From OCS155 cluster bacterium AG-349-E07 (GTDB lineage: Bacteria > Actinomycetota > Acidimicrobiia > Actinomarinales > Actinomarinaceae), in assembly GCA_003281085.1 (NCBI GenBank), contig QCCZ01000007.1:1-35669 (forward strand): a stretch of 35,669 nucleotides of DNA, in the 5' to 3' direction. Both the position numbers and the translations under genes were made by a program. Below the pieces are notes generated by a model. The model had not been told where the DNA came from and did no database searches. It saw nothing but the letters and a program-made list of their open reading frames with translations. This document shows, piece after piece, positions 26,066-33,528 of this stretch (positions within the stretch are counted from its first letter, which is position 1; every line of letters begins with the position of its first letter).

Positions 26066-27690
26066 TGGGTATATCAAAGCAATCAATCGAAGATTTAAAA
26101 AAAAGATCAAAAATTAGCGAATTTGTTTTATCTACTACAACTGGAAAACTTAGAGGAACTAAAGGGATGGCATTGTGTCCTTTTCATGGTGAAAAAACTG
26201 CAAGTATGAGTTTTACAGACGTTGAAAATTTATTTCATTGTTTTGGATGCAAAATGGGTGGTGACATATATAAATATGTTCAAGAAATTCATAATTTGGA
26301 GTTTCAAGATGCAGTTGAATTAGTTGCTGAAAAGTATGGATTTAAACTTAAGTATACCGAAACTAATCAAACTAATGATTTTAAAAATTTTCAACAAAAA
26401 ATTAATCTCATTGATGAATATTTTAAAAAAATGATGGATTCGGAGAAATCTAAAAAAGCAAAAGAGTACCTTACTTCAAGAAAGTTCAATGAACAAGATT
26501 TAAAAAAATATGACATATCTTTTATTGATTCAAATATTGAAGATTTTCAAAAGTTTTGTGATAAAAATAAAATTTCTGACTTTGATTTAAAAAAATTAGG
26601 ATTTATCTCTAGCAATAATAATTTTCTATTTAAAAATAGAATAATGTTTCCAATTCTTAACTTTAGATCTGAAACTATTGCTTATGGTGGAAGAGCACTT
26701 GAGGATTTTGGTCCTAAATATTTAAATTCTTCTGATTCGGTTCTATATAAAAAAAATAGGAATTTGTATTTTACAAAAGAATTCATATCTTCTGTCAAGA
26801 AAAAAGGGTATGCATTTTTAGTAGAAGGTTACTTTGATGTTTTATCGTTAAACCAATTAGGTTATTCAAATAGTGCCTCACCGTCAGGTACTGCTCTTAC
26901 GATTCAACAACTAGATGCTGTTTCACGCTATACGAATAAAATCTTACTTTGTTTTGATAATGACGAAGCAGGACTAAAGGCAACTGAGAGAGTTTTAGAA
27001 ATTAAAAATCAAGTCTCTAATCAACTGGAAATACATTGTCTCAATTTACCAGAAAAATATAAAGATATTTCAGAACTGTATGAAGATGATGAAGATACTT
27101 TTAGAAGTGTTTTGAAGGATAATCATGAAATAATTGAATTTTTAATTGATAAATTTATTGTAAGTACATCAGATAAAAAAAGTATTTTTAATTATTTTAT
27201 GAAAATAACTGCTAACCTAAGCCCACTTGAAGTTGATGTCTCGTTAGATTTGCTATCTTCAAAATTAAACACAGCCAAAGATATCCTTAAAAAAGAGTTA
27301 AGATTTCAAACTTCATACGAAAAAGAAGACGTAACAGAACAAACTATTAGCTCTATATCTATTTTTAAAGATATAATTATTGCAGAAATGATTTCTAATG
27401 AATTTAGTTCAAATGAAGAAATTGAACAGTTAATGGAGTTAAATTTTGAATTTAAAAAATTAGTAAAAAGCATCAAAAATGAAAATTCAAAAAAAGAAGA
27501 GTACCTTAATATTTCTTATACAAAAGAACAATACTCTGAGGCTGTTTCAAGGATGTATTTACATTTTGCAAACATAAAAATTGATGAATTGATATATGAA
27601 TTTGAACAAGCGAAGGATAAAAATTTCCAAATTCTTCAAGAAGTGGAAGACATCAAAAAGAAAAAAGAAATTTATCAGAATACCATTTAA
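26065..27690 (+). CDS. dnaG: DNA primase DnaG
   Basis: Makes RNA primers for DNA replication. The CHC2 zinc domain uses Cys38, His41, Cys59 and Cys62 (CPFH and CFGC). The TOPRIM domain has Glu254 (VEGYFDVL) and the Asp298-x-Asp300 pair (FDNDEAG), with the same 44-residue spacing as E. coli 265/309. The catalytic core is followed by a helical C-terminal part (about 360-541) that would bind the helicase. At 541 residues it is shorter than the usual 580-640, losing mostly C-terminal length. It is coupled to glyS by TAATG. No rpoD follows; two tRNA genes and an SCP2 gene do. Confidence 0.97.
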   Translation: MGISKQSIEDLKKRSKISEFVLSTTTGKLRGTKGMALCPFHGEKTASMSFTDVENLFHCFGCKMGGDIYKYVQEIHNLEFQDAVELVAEKYGFKLKYTETNQTNDFKNFQQKINLIDEYFKKMMDSEKSKKAKEYLTSRKFNEQDLKKYDISFIDSNIEDFQKFCDKNKISDFDLKKLGFISSNNNFLFKNRIMFPILNFRSETIAYGGRALEDFGPKYLNSSDSVLYKKNRNLYFTKEFISSVKKKGYAFLVEGYFDVLSLNQLGYSNSASPSGTALTIQQLDAVSRYTNKILLCFDNDEAGLKATERVLEIKNQVSNQLEIHCLNLPEKYKDISELYEDDEDTFRSVLKDNHEIIEFLIDKFIVSTSDKKSIFNYFMKITANLSPLEVDVSLDLLSSKLNTAKDILKKELRFQTSYEKEDVTEQTISSISIFKDIIIAEMISNEFSSNEEIEQLMELNFEFKKLVKSIKNENSKKEEYLNISYTKEQYSEAVSRMYLHFANIKIDELIYEFEQAKDKNFQILQEVEDIKKKKEIYQNTI

Positions 27691-27713
27691 TACCTAGTAT
27701 TATTAATTTGCTA

Positions 27714-27786
27714 TCCGAGGTAGCTCAATTGGCAGAGCAGCGGACTGTTAATCCGTTGGTTGTGGGTTCAAGTCCCACCCTCGGAG
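27714..27786 (+). tRNA. tRNA-Asn(GTT)
   Basis: Complete 73-base cloverleaf. The acceptor stem TCCGAGG pairs with CCTCGGA, the D arm has AGCTCAATTGGCAGAGC, the anticodon stem GCGGA/TCCGT closes the loop CTGTTAA with anticodon GTT, and the T arm is GTGGGTTCAAGTCCCAC. The discriminator G is the tRNA-Asn identity base. The 3' CCA is not encoded. It lies 23 bases after dnaG; TATTAT at 27698-27703 could be a -10 element. Confidence 0.97.
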
Positions 27787-27809
27787 CTTTTTTAAAAAAG
27801 AAATAAAAG

Positions 27810-27815
27810 TATACT
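27810..27815 (+). promoter_or_regulatory. Possible -10 element for the SCP2 gene
   Basis: TATACT lies 18 bases before the ATG of the SCP2-domain gene, which also has its own GGAGGA ribosome-binding site (27826-27831). No matching -35 is clear. Read-through from tRNA-Asn is the alternative. Confidence 0.3.
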
Positions 27816-27825
27816 TAACTTGAAT

Positions 27826-27831
27826 GGAGGA
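27826..27831 (+). promoter_or_regulatory. Ribosome-binding site of the SCP2 gene
   Basis: GGAGGA ends two bases before the ATG. The site is near-consensus but unusually close to the start codon. Confidence 0.6.
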
Positions 27832-27833
27832 AT

Positions 27834-28124
27834 ATGGATAATTTAGTTGAAGTAATTACCCAAAATGCAGAAGGAAAAGATCTCAGTGTTTTAGGTGGAA
27901 CTGTTAAATTAGTCGTTGATGATCAGATTGTATTTGTAACACCTGAAGGAGAAATCTCCGGAAGTGACGACGATGCTGATTGTACAATGACTATAGACTC
28001 TGAAACCATGCAAGCAATCATGAATGGCACGACTTCTGGTCAAGCAGCATTTATGACTGGAAAATTAAAAGTAGCTGGAGATATGAGTATCGCTTTAAAA
28101 ACCCAAGCATTTTTAGGCAACTAA
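27834..28124 (+). CDS. Stand-alone SCP2 sterol-carrier-like domain protein
   Basis: Cytoplasmic 96-residue protein that is almost exactly one SCP2 domain: strands with VKLVVDDQIVFVTPEG and CTMTIDSETMQAIMNG, then the hydrophobic-pocket helices TSGQAAFMTGKLKVAGDMSIALKTQAFL, the signature of the family. SCP2 domains bind lipids or acyl-CoA. It is short because nothing is fused to it. It has a near-consensus ribosome-binding site, rare in this window. It lies between two tRNA genes, only 14 bases before the second, so these genes probably share a transcript. The ligand is unknown. Confidence 0.85.
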   Translation: MDNLVEVITQNAEGKDLSVLGGTVKLVVDDQIVFVTPEGEISGSDDDADCTMTIDSETMQAIMNGTTSGQAAFMTGKLKVAGDMSIALKTQAFLGN

Positions 28125-28138
28125 CTTTAAGCCTTTTA

Positions 28139-28212
28139 GGGCCTGTAGCTCAGTTGGTTAGAGCAACGGACTCATAATCCGTCGGTCGTAGGTTCGAGTC
28201 CTGCCAGGCCCA
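28139..28212 (+). tRNA. tRNA with CAT anticodon, probably tRNA-Ile2
   Basis: Complete 74-base cloverleaf. The acceptor stem GGGCCTG pairs with CAGGCCC, the D arm has AGCTCAGTTGGTTAGAGC, the anticodon stem ACGGA/TCCGT closes the loop CTCATAA, and the T arm is GTAGGTTCGAGTCCTGC. The discriminator is A and CCA is not encoded. CAT could mean elongator Met or Ile2. The variable and T arms (CGGTCGTAGGTTCGAGTCCT) resemble known bacterial Ile2, whose C34 is changed to lysidine by TilS. It lacks the unpaired first base pair of initiator tRNA. The next gene starts within 14 bases. Confidence 0.9.
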
Positions 28213-28225
28213 CTTGAGAACAGAT

Positions 28226-30676
28226 ATGAAATATTTTGTAGGTGGAAGTTTATTTTTTTGTTCATTTTTAATACCTGCCAATATATATTCATTATTATTT
28301 TTTGATTTATCTGAAATTGTTCTAATCATTTCTTTGATCTACAACCTGTCAATGTCTCGATATCAACTAAAAACTTTTTTTGTAAAAAAAGTTTTTATAA
28401 ATAATATTTGGACTTTAGTGATTTTATCACTCGGTTTTATATTTATCGTTTCAAGATTTGATTTATTTATTGTCAGATTAATATTTTTTACATTTATTGG
28501 ATTTTCAATTTATATTCTCTTGTCTGGCTCAGACTTTTATCAAAAAGAATTGTTTATTCTTCCTTCTATATTTTTATTGATAGTTAATTTAATTATTTCA
28601 ATATTTCAAATCTCATTAATTGATAATTCTTATGGATGGATATTATTTAATATAGAAAATCCAAATTTTTTTCAAGCTGGACGATTATCTGGTTTACAAG
28701 GTTCAGGTCCAAATGTCGCGGGTGCAATGTTTGCTTTATTATTTATTATTTACTTAGCGCATTATCATAAAACAAAGAAAATAGTTTATTTTATATCTAG
28801 TCTAGTTTCGATATTTCTTGTTTTAGTTACATATTCTAGGGGTTCATATTTGGCAATCTTTTTGAGTACTATACTTTTTTTTGTTATAAAAGACTTTTCA
28901 TTCAATAAATTAGCAAAGTATTTTTTTATAATTTTAATCCCTTTTGTTTTATTTTTATATTTTGGGAATTCTCAAATCTTTCTTAAAGAAAGCGACAGGG
29001 GATATTTAAACAATATAGCAGTTGACAACCTTAAACTAATTTCTGGATTAGGAGGTGGTAATTACGTAGAGGAAATTTATGGAAATTATTTACTTTCTAT
29101 TAATCCTGAAATTTTAGAAAGTTCTTTAAATATTGTATTAAACGACGTTGAACTAGGTATAACTCCAGAAGAATATAGAGACTCAGGTATTAATTTTTTT
29201 ATGGGGACTTCTGGTTCTGGATATGAACTCTTACAAAATAGTTTTATCGTAGATGAATGTGAATATGATCGCCGAACATGTCAATATCAGAGGATAGACA
29301 ACAATATATTATCAAAATTTACTTCAATTTTATTGAAATTAGATCTTGCAGAAACTTCAAAGCTGGTTGAAGATTCTCTTTGTATTGATAGCTCTTCATT
29401 TATTACCAGAATTGAATTTGCTTGTTTTATTGAATCAAATAATGTACGAATACTTAATCAAAATATCAATATATCTGAATTCATTGACATTGAAGATATG
29501 GAAAAACAAAGACAAATGAGTTTTATTAGAAGTAATTATTTATTTGTTGAATGCGAAGATTCTAATCAATATGCTTGCCCAAATAGAGAAATGTCTGTCG
29601 GCGAGCTAGCTGTGATAATTGAAAATGTCACTATAAACCGTAATATTTTGCCTATCGAAAATTTTACTTCTTTTTGTTCTGAATGTTCGTTTCTATCTGT
29701 AGATGGTTTTATTAAAATTATTTATGATAAATATCAAGGTATCTTACCAAGAAGTACAATTGCTTTCTATACATCCTCAGACGGAACAAACTGGGATATT
29801 GTTGGATCTAAAAGAACAACTGGTGAGATATTAAATCTAAATACCAACAATGGATATATAGAAGTAGGTGGTCACTCTGACGGTCAATCTTTTGGTAATA
29901 CGTTTTTAGATGCAAATATCAAAAAATTGATTATTAAAGATCAAAATAAAATTCAAGAAATTAATTTTATCAACGAAAAACTTGGAGAAGATTATTTTGT
30001 TTTTAAACCCAATACTTTTGACAGCTACACTTCTAAAATTACTTTTGAACAAGAAGGTATTAAATTATTTAGGCCAAATAAATATTGGTTGGCTGTAGAT
30101 AATAGTTTTGATTTCCAAAATGATTTTGAAATAATAATTGAAATATCTTTTCCAGAATTACCTTGGGAAAAGCAAACTTTAATATCCAATACTTCTAGAG
30201 AAACAAATCAACATCAATCATGGAGAATCGACATAAATGATGGAAGATTTTTCCTCAGATGGGCTGATGAAGATGGCGCTATTAAAGATAGCTATGTTTT
30301 AGGTGATAAAAGTCTTAGAAGTGGAATATTATCTCAAAAAAATGGTATATTAATTAGCAAAGATTCACCTATAGTTGATCCATCTTTTTTAAGTCAGTTA
30401 ACAACTGCCCATAATGGCTATTTAACTTTCTCTGTAGAATTTGGCTTAATTTGGTCACTATTTTTATTTTCTATTTTTATTTATATCTTTAGGTCAATAT
30501 ATTTAAAAATAGGAAAACAAAACTACCAAATATTGATATTTTTAACTTTGATAATTTTTTTAATTACTAATTTAACCAATGATATGCTGTATTCGCCAGA
30601 TATATATCTATTATTTGTTTTTTGTCTTGCATTAAATTATTTACCAATTACAGATTCAGATTTTAAGAATTCATAA
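28226..30676 (+). CDS. Wzy/O-antigen-ligase-like membrane protein with large lectin-fold-like outside domain
   Basis: This 816-residue protein starts with about nine hydrophobic segments (to about residue 250). They include SGPNVAGAMFALLF and TYSRGSYLAIFL (Arg205), patterns of the Wzy/WaaL superfamily. The family junction motif HNGYLTFSVEFGLIW (His729-Asn730) and three more segments close it. Between them lies an outside region of about 480 residues, against 50-150 in ordinary members. It contains eight cysteines (345, 352, 386, 400, 443, 451, 484, 487). Its later part has concanavalin/LamG-like patterns (FYTSSDGTNWDIVG, IEVGGHSDGQSFG; then YWLAVDNSFDFQNDFEIII). ATG 28226 is chosen; TTG 28214 is in frame but nearly touches the tRNA. 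Its 3' end overlaps the LCP gene by 40 bases. Confidence 0.65.
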   Translation: MKYFVGGSLFFCSFLIPANIYSLLFFDLSEIVLIISLIYNLSMSRYQLKTFFVKKVFINNIWTLVILSLGFIFIVSRFDLFIVRLIFFTFIGFSIYILLSGSDFYQKELFILPSIFLLIVNLIISIFQISLIDNSYGWILFNIENPNFFQAGRLSGLQGSGPNVAGAMFALLFIIYLAHYHKTKKIVYFISSLVSIFLVLVTYSRGSYLAIFLSTILFFVIKDFSFNKLAKYFFIILIPFVLFLYFGNSQIFLKESDRGYLNNIAVDNLKLISGLGGGNYVEEIYGNYLLSINPEILESSLNIVLNDVELGITPEEYRDSGINFFMGTSGSGYELLQNSFIVDECEYDRRTCQYQRIDNNILSKFTSILLKLDLAETSKLVEDSLCIDSSSFITRIEFACFIESNNVRILNQNINISEFIDIEDMEKQRQMSFIRSNYLFVECEDSNQYACPNREMSVGELAVIIENVTINRNILPIENFTSFCSECSFLSVDGFIKIIYDKYQGILPRSTIAFYTSSDGTNWDIVGSKRTTGEILNLNTNNGYIEVGGHSDGQSFGNTFLDANIKKLIIKDQNKIQEINFINEKLGEDYFVFKPNTFDSYTSKITFEQEGIKLFRPNKYWLAVDNSFDFQNDFEIIIEISFPELPWEKQTLISNTSRETNQHQSWRIDINDGRFFLRWADEDGAIKDSYVLGDKSLRSGILSQKNGILISKDSPIVDPSFLSQLTTAHNGYLTFSVEFGLIWSLFLFSIFIYIFRSIYLKIGKQNYQILIFLTLIIFLITNLTNDMLYSPDIYLLFVFCLALNYLPITDSDFKNS

Positions 30677-31740
30677 AAATTTGAAGTAAGAATTAGTACT
30701 TGGGCACCACTTTCAGTCTCGTAATTTTTTGTAGGTACTGTTAATGCTTTAAGTTCATCAAAATTAAAATTTCTAAAATTCCACAACAATCTTGCAGCAT
30801 TATTAGTCGTCAAATTTTCATCCACAATAAAAGTATTCTCAAGTGCATCAATAAATTTAAATAAAGAATTTAAATTTCCAAAGTTTTTAACTTCGCTCAA
30901 AAGAGATGTTACAATATACTGTTCTTTTTTTATTCTTGTTAAATCACTAACGCCAGACATTTTCTCCCAAGTGGAGTTGTCATTCCCATCTTTATCAACT
31001 ATTTTATCTCCAACTAAAACTTCTGTATTTCTTGATACGACCCAGTTTAATGCAATCTCACCTCGAACAGTCTGACATCCTTTTTGTAGTTCAAAAGAAA
31101 AACCCTCCCTTTGTGTTGAATCAACGCAGATTTCAATACCACCTAAACTATCTATAATTTCCTCAAAACCCTCAAAATTAAATTTTGCAAAATGTTCAAT
31201 TTTTAAACCAGTTAAATTAAGAATTACAGCAGATAAATTTTCTGGAGCATTTCCACAATCGTTTTTTTTATAAGCACTATTTATACGTTCAAGTTTTCCT
31301 GTACATGGATTCTCAATAAGTAAGTCTCTGGGAAGAGAGACTAAACTAATAATATTATCTTTATCAACAATACCAAGTATTAGTACGTCTGCTCTCTCAC
31401 CTTGAACAAAGCCTCTTGATTCTGACGAATTCTCTGTTCTTTTATCTGAACCTATAATTAAATATGTTGTAAAAATATCATCAATTCTGATCGTTTCATT
31501 AAATTCTAAGACACTATTGCTTTCAATTATTATTTCTTCTTCAATAGTTTCTGGAGTTTGTATATCAATTTCCGGTTCTACGTCTTGAATTAAACTCGTA
31601 GTTGTTGAACCCAGTGAAATATCTTCGATGATATTTTGATCAAAATCTTCAGTTTGAAAGTTTGGAATCACGGAATACATTATTGTTGCGAATAAAATTA
31701 ACGAAAATCCCAAGATGATATTTAATTTATTATTTTTCAT
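30637..31740 (-). CDS. LytR-CpsA-Psr (LCP) family cell-wall glycan ligase
   Basis: Membrane-anchored enzyme that moves glycans from undecaprenyl diphosphate to peptidoglycan in Gram-positive bacteria, including Actinobacteria. TM segment at about residues 7-24, then an acidic Thr/Glu-rich linker to about 85, then the LCP domain. Key residues are Arg101 (IGSDKR), Arg117-Asp118 (RADVLIL) and Arg138-Asp139 (SLPRDL), which bind the lipid diphosphate, plus the downstream NWVVSRNTE. 367 residues is typical. ATG 31740 is chosen; TTG 31746 is in frame and would fit a leaderless transcript from TATAGT (31758-31753). Neighbouring sugar genes support a polysaccharide-attachment role. Confidence 0.9.
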   Translation of the reverse strand: MKNNKLNIILGFSLILFATIMYSVIPNFQTEDFDQNIIEDISLGSTTTSLIQDVEPEIDIQTPETIEEEIIIESNSVLEFNETIRIDDIFTTYLIIGSDKRTENSSESRGFVQGERADVLILGIVDKDNIISLVSLPRDLLIENPCTGKLERINSAYKKNDCGNAPENLSAVILNLTGLKIEHFAKFNFEGFEEIIDSLGGIEICVDSTQREGFSFELQKGCQTVRGEIALNWVVSRNTEVLVGDKIVDKDGNDNSTWEKMSGVSDLTRIKKEQYIVTSLLSEVKNFGNLNSLFKFIDALENTFIVDENLTTNNAARLLWNFRNFNFDELKALTVPTKNYETESGAQVLILTSNFYEFLKSESVIGK

Positions 31741-31752
31741 AACCAAATTTCA

Positions 31753-31760
31753 ACTATAAT
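31753..31760. promoter_or_regulatory. Overlapping divergent -10 elements (LCP gene and nucleotidyltransferase gene)
   Basis: The 8 bases read TATAAT (31755-31760) towards the nucleotidyltransferase and TATAGT (31758-31753) towards the LCP gene. The first would start transcription near 31767, a 19-base leader. The second would start at 31746, exactly the in-frame TTG of the LCP gene. Positions are visible; activity is inferred. Confidence 0.45.
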
Positions 31761-31785
31761 GAAGTAGTTTTTTAAATGGAAAAAT

Positions 31786-32499
31786 ATGAAAAAAAATTTT
31801 ACTGTAATAGCAGCAGGTGGATTAGGAACTCGTTTAAAAAATTATAAAAATAACGACTATACAAAAGTTTTAATACCTATTGGGCTAACATCTATGATTT
31901 CTCAGCAAATTAAGCAACTTAAAAATTGGGGATATGACAACATAGTTATTGTAACTAATCCAGAATACGATAAATTAATTAAGGAAGATGTTAAAGGCAA
32001 TTTCCCAAATGAAAATATAGAATTTGTAATTCAGAATGAACAATTAGGAATCGCTCATGCCTTAAAGCAGGCTGAACCAGTTATTGATAAAGGTTCACAA
32101 ATTTCATTTATTTTAGGAGATAATTTTTTTGGAGTTAATCCTTTCGCAAATAACAAATCAATTTACTCAGATAATTCAGCAGCTTTGGTTTTAAAAAAAG
32201 TAAATAACCCTGAAGATTTTGGTGTTGCAGTACTTAAAAATAGTAAAATTGTGGATTTAATTGAGAAACCCAAAAAGTTTATATCAAATTATGCAGTGCT
32301 GGGTTTTTATAAATACGAATATGAATGTTTTGAAATTATCGATAGTCTCAAAAAATCTGATAGGGGAGAGTACGAGATTACTGATCTAAACAAAAAGTAT
32401 TTAAACCTCAGTAAGGTGAATTACAGTATATTTGATTCTTGGTGGATTGATGCAGGTACGCCCGAAAGAATTGAAGAGTTATCACAAAAGCTAATTTAG
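31786..32499 (+). CDS. Sugar-1-phosphate nucleotidyltransferase (RmlA-like)
   Basis: Makes an activated sugar (NDP-sugar) from a sugar 1-phosphate and a nucleoside triphosphate for glycan synthesis. The N-terminal AAGGLGTRL is the nucleotide-binding signature; TKVLIPIG replaces the more usual P-K-x-L-x-P-I, so a conserved Pro is Thr. FILGDNFFG holds the metal-binding Asp, then VLKKVNNPEDFGVAVL, EKPKK and WWIDAGTPE, as in glucose-1-phosphate thymidylyltransferases. With 237 residues it lacks the C-terminal tail of RmlA (about 290). It overlaps the WecA-like gene tail to tail by 9 bases. The sugar and base cannot be told. Confidence 0.85.
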   Translation: MKKNFTVIAAGGLGTRLKNYKNNDYTKVLIPIGLTSMISQQIKQLKNWGYDNIVIVTNPEYDKLIKEDVKGNFPNENIEFVIQNEQLGIAHALKQAEPVIDKGSQISFILGDNFFGVNPFANNKSIYSDNSAALVLKKVNNPEDFGVAVLKNSKIVDLIEKPKKFISNYAVLGFYKYEYECFEIIDSLKKSDRGEYEITDLNKKYLNLSKVNYSIFDSWWIDAGTPERIEELSQKLI

Positions 32500-33528
32500 T
32501 GGTTCTAATTTTTGGAAGTAAAAAAATAAATAAGAAATAATTATTATGTAAGATAAAAAAGCTATATTAGCGAAAGAATCAAAAATAATTGTTGCTGCGA
32601 TAGTTAAAAATACTATGATATTTAAACCAATAAATAAATAAAGTATTTTTCTTACCGATAAACCTTTTTTTAGCAATCTATGAGATATATGGTCTGTACC
32701 TCCTGTTGTTGGAGAAATATTGTTTTTTATTCTATGATAAAAAACTGTTAAAAAATCTAAAATTGGTATTGTAAAAAATAAAAAAACTGGTGCAATTGAG
32801 TTGTAAAGTTGTATATCTGAAGTTGGATTCCAATTAAATAGTATGCTGATAAAACCAAATACAAATCCAATGAACAAACTTCCAGAATCACCCATATATA
32901 TTTTTGCTGGTGGATAATTAAATAAAATAAATCCAGATATTGAAGCAAAAAGAACAAAACTAATATCTGCTAGGTAATTTTGATTAAAAACAAAAGAAAG
33001 TATGGTAGTTGCCAAACAAATAAAGCTACAATTTATAGCAGCAAATCCATCCATGTTATCTATAAAATTTATCGAGTTCATTAGAGTTATTACCCAAAAA
33101 ATTGTAAAGACGAAATTAACACGACCTCCAAAATCAATACCTATAAATATTTCTAAATTTATTTTTTGATCAAGTATATAAATTGGCAAACTAACAAAAA
33201 TTAATTGAAAAAATAATTTTAGTTTCCAATTCAAGTCAAAGAAATCATCTAAAACGCCTAATAATGAAATTGCTAAAGCAAAAATTGATATATTTACAAT
33301 TTCAGGATCTGCTTCACCGAGAAGCCTTACTGAAATAAAAAAGCTTATTGCCATTGCAACACCACCAAGTGGGACAATATTGAAATCGTTTAAACGCTTT
33401 TGAGTATTTTTAGATTTTGAAAAATTTGATATATATTTAATTAATAAAAAACACAATATTGCTGTAATCAAAAATGAAGAAATAGAAGCTACATAAACAG
33501 ATACTTGAAAGTCATTATATAAATTCAT
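32491..33528 (-). CDS. WecA/TagO-like polyprenyl-phosphate sugar-1-phosphate transferase
   Basis: Integral membrane enzyme that starts glycan synthesis by moving a HexNAc-1-phosphate from a UDP-sugar to undecaprenyl phosphate. Ten or eleven hydrophobic segments span its 345 residues. Landmarks are Asp94-Asp95 (GVLDDFFDLNW), NFIDNMDGFAA (Asp157 and Asp160), YMGDSGSLFIG (Asp214) and the DHISHRLLKKG histidine motif, which is close to WecA/TagO and unlike MraY. It overlaps the upstream GT4 gene by 14 bases, so the two are one operon on the minus strand. It is the likely first step of the glycan handled by the LCP and polymerase-like proteins. Confidence 0.9.
   Translation of the reverse strand: MNLYNDFQVSVYVASISSFLITAILCFLLIKYISNFSKSKNTQKRLNDFNIVPLGGVAMAISFFISVRLLGEADPEIVNISIFALAISLLGVLDDFFDLNWKLKLFFQLIFVSLPIYILDQKINLEIFIGIDFGGRVNFVFTIFWVITLMNSINFIDNMDGFAAINCSFICLATTILSFVFNQNYLADISFVLFASISGFILFNYPPAKIYMGDSGSLFIGFVFGFISILFNWNPTSDIQLYNSIAPVFLFFTIPILDFLTVFYHRIKNNISPTTGGTDHISHRLLKKGLSVRKILYLFIGLNIIVFLTIAATIIFDSFANIAFLSYIIIISYLFFYFQKLEPLN

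Noticed and set aside
27787-27800. Perfect palindrome CTTTTTTAAAAAAG directly after tRNA-Asn, as a terminator
   Set aside because: It has no loop and no G+C stem, so a stable RNA hairpin is not expected; at most a weak pause site or chance in A+T-rich DNA.
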